Positions 57,486-64,000 of a DNA stretch of 64,000 nucleotides are shown one piece after another. A program made the position numbers and the translations under genes. The notes below the pieces were generated by a model, which did no database searches, was not told the DNA's origin, and was given only the letters and a program-made list of their open reading frames with translations. Origin of the DNA: Antedon bifida (lineage: Eukaryota > Echinodermata > Crinoidea > Comatulida > Antedonidae); contig OY727096.1 of the NCBI GenBank assembly GCA_963402885.1, forward strand, positions 24,161,820 to 24,225,819. The letters run 5' to 3'. Numbering within the stretch: the first letter of the stretch is position 1; every line of letters starts with the position of its first letter.

Positions 57486-59145
57486 TAAATTTACTATATG
57501 GGTTACTGGAAATCTCGCGATTTGCAAAAAAAATAATGGCTATGAAATACTAAGATTCAATTTGTTCGCGTTGTGTTATGCACACTTGATCTAGGATACC
57601 GTAATGTTTTAGTGTTGACATTTATCGTGTTTATATACGCGGCAAAACCAGCGTTCACACATGAATAACTTTACCATCAATGACTCAACTTTTAAATAAA
57701 TTCCGAAAATAGAAAATCCTATTGATAGCGATATTATTATGTTGTCGGAGATCAGATCCTGGATGGGCGCTATTCCAGGTACACCTACCAGACATGATAC
57801 CTTATTTGGGTATTAGGCCCGGTAATAAATGAGTATATTTTCTAAATACAGAAGGTAATCGACTCAACAGGTAGTGCCTGGAACATATAGTAATTAATTA
57901 ACAATAGGGCCTAGCTTAGATTACTGTAGTTTAAATGCATTTTTATATAAACGCCCTGTATTTAAGTTGAAATATGGTCATTGATAAGTGTCTTTTAAAT
58001 ATAGCAATGCATCAACGGAACACATGTTGATGGATTAATAGAATTATCTCATCACATCGCAAGTTCATTCTAGTTTAGTTTACACATTTTTAGTAATTTA
58101 TTTATCCCATTTTAAAATAATAAATAATGCTTTCTTATAAGTTCAGACGTGAGTTGTCATTAACGGCAGAAACATTTTCCAGTTCAGCTAAACACTTAAA
58201 ATAAAGAAATCAATTAAGTACATTGATCACCTTTGGTGGAGAAGTGCGCATTAGAAATCTTTATTATTATTATTATTATTATTCAATATTTAAAAAAAAC
58301 CCGAAATAGTTATGTTCAGTGCAGTGCACCAAAGTACGTAACACGGATTAACTAAAGCGTGACATAATAATTGTTGTCCATCAATATCAAGTACAGTTTA
58401 GTGTCTTTCCATTTAAATTTATATCATCATTTGTTATATGCCTACAGTATAATTTAAAAAAAATAGAATAAGGTATATCGTGTTCACATGCGAGGCGTCA
58501 CGATTTCGCTGCCAACGACAGTCGGCCGCTACGAAAATTATAAAGTCTAATCCATCAATTCCTTTAACAATACATGGTAAAATAAAAGGGAAAATACATT
58601 AAAATGAAAAATTAATTATTCATAATTTAATCAGAAAACAATGAACCGAAACTAGTGATGGAAAATAGAACGGTTAAATCATGGGCCTAAAGGTACACGA
58701 TTGAATACGATGTGTCCGGTGCTTCAATACGTAGTGTCCGGTGTATGCGGAACTAACCTGTAGGCTAACCGCATGCACACAACATAAATTAACAGTCCGT
58801 TAATAAATCCCTAATTATCTCACACATCGTTTAACTTTCAAAAGAACTATCGACCAAAATCCGGTGCGGAAGGTAACAATTGTAAATCACCTGTCAGACA
58901 CACAGGATTATGAAATATTTGAATATATTTATTTATCTGTTAAATCACTTAGGAATTAGGCCACAAATAATCAAAAATATTATTACAATGGGGACAAGAT
59001 TACATCAGGCAATTTCTAGATAATCAATGCGTTACTCTAAATAGGCCCAGAATTATAACATAACTAACAAACAACGTCAGTAACAACCGGAAAAGATGGC
59101 ACAAATCTATCTGCGAAAATTTACGAGCGCGTAACATAACTTTCT

Positions 59146-59608
59146 AAAGCTATGTCTACACTATTAGTATCAGTCTAGTTTGTGTGATGTGCCAAATATG
59201 GCAGTGATATTCCCAGATATGGTACTGATATGGCGTTTTTGCAATCCGCATTTTTTAATAGTTTTTTAACAGTATTTTTTACAGTATTTTAACATAGACG
59301 TCTAAATAGTATTCTATCATTGCCTTTTGCGATTTGATGTATTTTTCTTTGTTGTTTTAATGCCTTAATTATGGCAAGCAAACACATTTTCACTAAATGG
59401 GAAAAAATCCTATTTTAGTCTGATTTTCCGTTAAGTTATAGAATTGTGGAATATTTATTCTGAAATAAAGTGATAAATTCAATTCAATTCAAAAAATTCC
59501 ATTTTGAAGTGGACCAATAAATTTCTTGAATCTTGATATGACATCATGTCCATATGGACAAATCACATTCTTTTGTCACATGAAGTTTGATAGTGTAGAC
59601 AGGGCTTT
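59146..59608. mobile_element. Family A element split by a 301-bp insertion
   Basis: The left half (AAAGCTATGTCTACACTATT to GGTACTGATATG) and the right half (TGATATGACATCATGTCCAT to GATAGTGTAGACAGGGCTTT) belong to one family A copy. The insert, 59233-59533, is flanked by TGATATG at 59226-59232 and 59534-59540. Intact family A copies have this block once, so it is a target-site duplication. The insert ends with a TCAATTCAATTCAA-type tail and then TTTCTTGAATCT. Confidence 0.8.
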
Positions 59609-59700
59609 AAACTTGGTTCCAACTAGGACCCAACGCAAGCACGTAAGCGCAAGTAATTTGACATATCACGACGATGATCAACCACGTATTAGAAATCACA
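59609..59700. mobile_element. Truncated family B element
   Basis: AACTTGGTTCCAACTAGGAC, CCAACGCAAGCACGTAAGCG and CAAGTAATTTGACATATCAC match the left arm of family B. The right arm is absent. Confidence 0.7.
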
Positions 59701-60558
59701 GGTCGTAGGCTTGAAACATTTCTGAGATTTCTATGAGGTTTTTTCAGTATCCGATACCGGTACATTATACCTTGTATTTACGAACAAACAATGCCAAAAG
59801 TACCGTATAATGTAGTGAGCGGACCTGTTGTCGCTCGAAACAATACTGTAATTCCAGTAATCCGTATCTGTATGACGCATAAAAAGCTTAGAATATGTAC
59901 ATTTCTGGTGAATCTCATTGGTAGAAGATGGCCTAAATGATGTTCAGAAGTTATACAATTCTCCCCCCTCCCGCTCTCTTTTCATCTATTAATATTTTAC
60001 CCAATATGTTACACAATTGTAATAAACATCTTAATACATTGTCCCCTTGAAAAAATAATGTTTTTGTTGAATATACCATTTAATGTCACATAATAGTTAT
60101 TCACTTCACAAATTATTTACCTGAAAAAACTGTGCAAAAAATAGTCAAATTGGCTGCCAGCCAATGGATTTTTGGTTGAATTTAACCGTTTATTTTATCA
60201 CTTTTATAAGTGAACAGGGAATAGTGATTTACCGTATTGTGTTAACTTCCCCACTCATTTAACGGGAAAATCTCTGTATAAGGGTGTCTCAAGAAGGGGT
60301 GCTACTGTATTTAAAACAATCTATCTAAACAATCATGCCTTTTACATGTTATGGCTGAGGATACCCTGTACGAATTTCATTTTCTACTTTGTTATAAAAT
60401 CTTTTCAAAGGTTTTTGAAAAACTCGACGCTATAAATAATGAAAGTGTACTAGTGGCGAAAACCAATCATAACTGCTGTTAAAATAAAAGTAGCTTATCT
60501 CAAATTCTTGTACGGTCTTCTCTGTTACTGCATTTCCTTGTTCGGATTACTGCAGTAA

Positions 60559-63500
60559 TTATTGCATTATAGCATTCAGTTCCTGTTCAACAGCCCCGAC
60601 AAACGCTGGAAAGTTTGCGTCAGTGAGTATCATGCGTACTAGTGTGGGTAGATCTCCATCTGCGATATGCGCATGCTTGTACGCGAGTGGAAGATTAACT
60701 TCGCTTGGTGTCGTCAGAGCCTAAATTGAAAAAAAAAGAGAGGGAAAAAACATAATTGAGTTGCTCTTAACGTCTCATAGCCGGTCGTTACAATACAAGA
60801 CAAGTGGCCGTATTCACCAACCACACACTGAGTGCGATACTTGATACATGATACGAGCATTTTTAAAATGTAGATGTGATTGGAGAATACAGCCACAAGT
60901 TCGTGTGGGGACAGGTTGATTGTTCGTTCCCAATTATAGCAAACTCATGGTTTAAAATTCAATTATATTTATACCAAGAAAACACACGATTGTATCAATA
61001 CAATTGGAAGGATTTCTACTTTATACAGTCGTGTGTATGTATGCAGGCAGTAGTTAAAGCTTGGTTCCCACTGACGCAACGCAAGAACGTAAGTGCAACA
61101 CTACTAAAGGGCCTTTCACACCTGTTCCGGTACTGTTTTGGTCCGACGCCGGCAAATCAAATTGAACGTGTTTCGTTTTCACGGCGCTGGACCAGAACTA
61201 TGCCGGAACTTGTGTGAAAGACCTTTAACGCAAGAGATCGGCAGTTGGGATGATCCATCGCATCATGATTGGTCAAATTACTTGCGTTGCGCTTACGTAA
61301 TTGCGTTTGCCTCCGAGTGGGAACCAAGAAAATGATGGTTCTACGAACGTACATTAGGTTGAAAATAAAGGACCGCAGTCGCAATTTTAAAATAACACTA
61401 AAATTCAAATATATTTTCGGTCTTGTTATCATTAATTCTGTTTACAAACAAGATAATTAATTCGTGTTTTCCGGAAGTAAAATTATACTCAATTATAGTA
61501 CAATTAATTTTAAACAGACTTCGTTGCAAGTCTAGCGTCAGCATACAGTGTAATTTAGTGGTTACGGTACATTCAACCTATGCAAGTATAAAGATGTAAA
61601 CATAATGCTGACTAGCCGGAATACAACGGTGTTTGTGTTTGTAATAAACCCCTCGGGCATGCAAAGGAAAAATATTTTGTGTCTACAAATAATAATATTG
61701 TTTTCTAATTGTCGTGCCTTTGACACTTTTCTTGTAATCGAACTTCCATGAATTAGCTGTCGTAAAAGTTGAAAGACCTTTATCAATAAATTAAAGGATT
61801 TCACCAACATTTTTTTATAAGTAACTATAAATCCGCATTGATAGAAAACCATTGCTTCCGTACCGACAAAGTACTAGACACGCATCATGAAATAATAACC
61901 GATTCTCGGTACTCTATCAATTTTTTCAAATTATCAATAACAAATTATGTGATACAAAATGATAATATTACTGTGTAACACATGTGACGCCTGTATCATA
62001 GACCCTAACCTACCCCTTAAAAAAACCTTCCCTGATACAGACATCACATGTGAAAATTTCAATCGAAAATATTTCTCTAAGTTATGAACAGTTAAAAAGT
62101 GTTTTGATAAATATCGTAAAGATATACGTTTGTAAATCATAGTAGATATATCCTTAAACATACTTAAAGTGTTTTTCATTGCTGTATATTTCATAACATG
62201 TTGTTTGTGTTATAGTTTGTACGAATTACAATGTAGGCTAACTTGTCGCGGTATGGTTTAAGTTGTATGTTTTAGTTAAATGAATTATTTTTGATATTTA
62301 CTTGTTTAAAAGTACCAATACATTATTTTTATAGCGCAAATTATATCATTAGTTATTTTTTAAACCCGGAAGACCCCTTTAAGAGTAACTCCGTGTACAA
62401 ACATAGGAACGCTACAGTATGGTTCCCACTTGGATACACCACAACGACGTAGTCGCATCGCAGGTGAATTGACCAATCACAAGTGACAGTTTGGATTGTC
62501 CATTGCGTTGTAATTGGTCAAATTACTTAGGTGGGCTTATGCAAGTACTCCATTGCATCCAAGTGGGAATCAAGCGGACTCCATATACAACAACTGAGCA
62601 GCATTGTGGTTCGATGAAGGAGAAACAATGTAAGGGTATGGTACAATGACGTCATTGTTTACCTTTGCAATGTTCGACAATGTAGTTTCGCCTTGGAGAG
62701 TCTGTTTATTCAACTAAATAAAAGAGATACAAATGTACGTTATATACCTGGTTGGTCCATCGCCGGTTGATCTAAATCTCCCCAAATTTCTTCTGTCTAA
62801 ACTCATAATAAAATGAATTGGGAAGTAATCATGAAGTTTAAATCAAATGGAATTTAAGCAATAATCTCCACACCCCATTGTCCTCACGTTTACTATTACA
62901 TCATTGTTGCCATCGTAACCACAAACGTACCATCGTTGTCGCCGTTACCTCAAACGTACTATCGTTGTCGTCGTTACCATAAACGTACCATCGTTGTTGC
63001 CATCGTTACCACAAACATACCATCGTTGTCGACGTTACCACAAACATACCATCGTTGACGTCGTTACCACGAACGTACCATCGTTACCATGAACGTATCC
63101 TCATTGTCGTCGATATCACGAACCATCGTTACCACCAAGTACATACCATCTTTGTCGTCGTTACCCCGAATGTACCATGGTTGTCACCGTACCATCATTG
63201 TCATAAATAGTTACCACGAACATAAAAATCGTGGTCGTCGTTACCTCGAATGTACCATCATTGTCGTCGTTACCAGGAACGTACCATCGCGTTGTCGTCG
63301 TTACCACCCATGTACCAATGATTTTAAACCACCATCACCAAAGAGCAACTTTAAAAAGTATCCTCAACTATATACTACCTTTTTGTCTCCGCTCTCCATT
63401 TCTCCTGAATTTGTCTCCATACTTTTAAAGTTAACGAACCCCTGAATGGCAGTAAGAAAGTTTGCGCAATTCTCAGCGCTTGTCGTGGATTCAGGGGTCG

Positions 63501-64000
63501 ATTCAAATTGAAGCCGAAATCTACGACTTTCATTCTATAAAATTAAATATATTTATTAATTATAAATGTAATAGAGGCTGTGTAATGAACAACAAAGATA
63601 ACAAACAAGATATAACAGCACACTAAAACAAGACCCCACCCCCACCCCCCAACGCATAACTACTACTATTACTACTACATCATTTTGATTGGAAATTCCT
63701 ATATAATATAATAATGGTACAGTAGGCCTAACAATCAGCATTATATTCGTTTTTATAGTCATAGGGATGCGCACGTGTAGGCTAATTATAGGATACAATA
63801 CTTTTTTGTGTTACTTTCCAGGAATGTTTCTTTGGCTCATATCAAGAATAAGGGCCACGTCCATTCATCGTTTCCGGCTGTTTATTTCACTCTTTCCCGG
63901 TTTATGGTATTTTTGTAAGACCTTATGTAGAGGCTATGACTTACATTGATTCGGCAAAATATGAGGGCACTGTCACTTTTACTGAGTACCCTGATAGTGT
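60559..64000 (-). CDS. REC114: REC114 meiotic recombination protein, 3' part (four exons; 5' end outside the window)
   Basis: REC114 works with MEI4 and IHO1 to promote SPO11-dependent double-strand breaks on meiotic chromosomes. Exons in transcript order: 63945-64000 (cut by the window edge), 63379-63534, 62663-62713 and 60559-60720; all visible junctions are in phase 0. The first two encode TIRVLSKSDSALIFCRIN and NESRRFRLQF, matching the end of the PH-like domain (vertebrate KSRLFRVQF). Then comes AENCANFLTAIQGFVNF. The last exons give TTLSNIAKALTTPSEVNLPL, AYKHAHIADGDLPTLVRMIL and TDANFPAFVGAVEQELNAIM plus Q and a stop. FPAFV-x-x-VE-x-EL is the conserved C-terminal helix that contacts MEI4. 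About 141 residues are visible. Intron lengths are 410, 665 and 1942 bp. Confidence 0.87.
61055..61329. mobile_element. Family B element with a nested family C element
   Basis: Outer arms: AAAGCTTGGTTCCCACTGAC with GCAACGCAAGAACGTAAG, and GCGTTTGCCTCCGAGTGGGA with ACCAAG. Inside, 61105-61228 is a separate palindrome: AAAGGGCCTTTCACACCTGT to ACTTGTGTGAAAGACCTTTA, with TTCCGG and CCGGCAAATCAAATTGAACG. It lies in the last REC114 intron. Confidence 0.85.
62418..62577. mobile_element. Family B palindromic element (REC114 intron)
   Basis: TATGGTTCCCACTTGGATAC at the left and CATCCAAGTGGGAATCAAGC at the right. The interior has GAATTGACCAATCACAAGTG and GTAATTGGTCAAATTACTTA. Confidence 0.85.
62898..63320. 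repeat. Imperfect 27-30-bp tandem repeat (ACCATCGTTGTCGTCGTTACCACGAACGT)
   Basis: About 14 diverged units of TACCATCGTTGTCGTCGTTA plus CCACGAACG, with length changes. It fills most of the REC114 intron between 62714 and 63378 and ends about 60 bp before the exon at 63379. Open frames through it are not genes. Confidence 0.9.

Larger units (their letters stand above)
57486..60558. other. Intergenic region between the MMP start and the REC114 end
   Basis: No supported gene was found. The left part should hold the MMP promoter and 5' UTR (minus strand). An (ATT)n run lies at 58257-58282. A family A element with an internal insertion (59146-59608) is followed at once by a truncated family B copy (59609-59700). 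Confidence 0.6.

Noticed and set aside
60876..61335. Overlapping plus-strand frames of 65-113 codons
   Set aside because: They lie in the family B element with its nested family C palindrome and are not conserved between copies of those elements.
62898..63320. Possible CRISPR array (regularly spaced short repeats)
   Set aside because: The units are contiguous and diverged without unique spacers, and the genome is eukaryotic; it is a minisatellite. The same applies to 47899-48683 and 14147-14490.
63089..63445. Plus-strand frame of 118 codons rich in Ser/Arg/Tyr
   Set aside because: It reads through the 27-30-bp tandem repeat in the REC114 intron and runs antisense across a real REC114 exon (63379-63534).

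Overview
This is a window of animal nuclear DNA, AT-rich, with genes split by GT-AG introns. It holds four complete protein-coding genes and one cut by the right edge. All were assembled by hand by joining reading frames across splice sites. The four complete CDSs have lengths divisible by three and an uninterrupted frame. The gene set (shugoshin, CAMSAP/patronin, an NXPE-family PC-esterase, a matrix metalloproteinase and REC114), with many MITE-like palindromes and tRNA-derived SINE heads, fits a marine invertebrate deuterostome, perhaps an echinoderm. That taxon call is an inference and is weak.

Layout, left to right. (1) 122-9972, + strand: shugoshin, 14 coding exons, about 1823 aa, with an N-terminal coiled coil, a huge central exon holding a 44-residue tandem repeat, a cluster of duplicated small exons, and the C-terminal SGO motif. 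(2) 12915-37208, - strand: CAMSAP/patronin, a microtubule minus-end protein, 20 coding exons and about 2252 aa, running from a long novel-looking N-terminal exon through a CAMSAP-type CH domain and a 1.1-kaa linker to a coiled coil and CKK domain. (3) 41526-45054, + strand: NXPE-family protein, 4 exons, 603 aa, with a signal anchor, a neurexophilin-like domain and a PC-esterase domain with a GDS motif. (4) 48924-57485, - strand: secreted hemopexin-type matrix metalloproteinase, 8 exons, 511 aa, with an intact zinc site but a non-canonical cysteine switch directly beside a furin site. (5) 60559-64000, - strand: the last four visible exons of REC114, a meiotic double-strand-break factor; its 5' part lies outside the window.

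Introns and intergenic DNA carry at least three families of short palindromic elements (called A, B and C here), a 1.7-kb element with about 200-bp terminal inverted repeats (53961-55657), several tRNA-like SINE heads, and minisatellites at 14.1, 18.7, 47.9 and 62.9 kb.

The genes are not a functional operon. Shugoshin and REC114 both act in meiosis, but nothing here shows coordinated regulation. The observations most worth following are the 13 basic-x-T-F (Aurora-like) motifs and the exon duplications in shugoshin, the altered cysteine switch in the metalloproteinase, and the N-terminal extension of CAMSAP. No previously undescribed multi-gene system was found.
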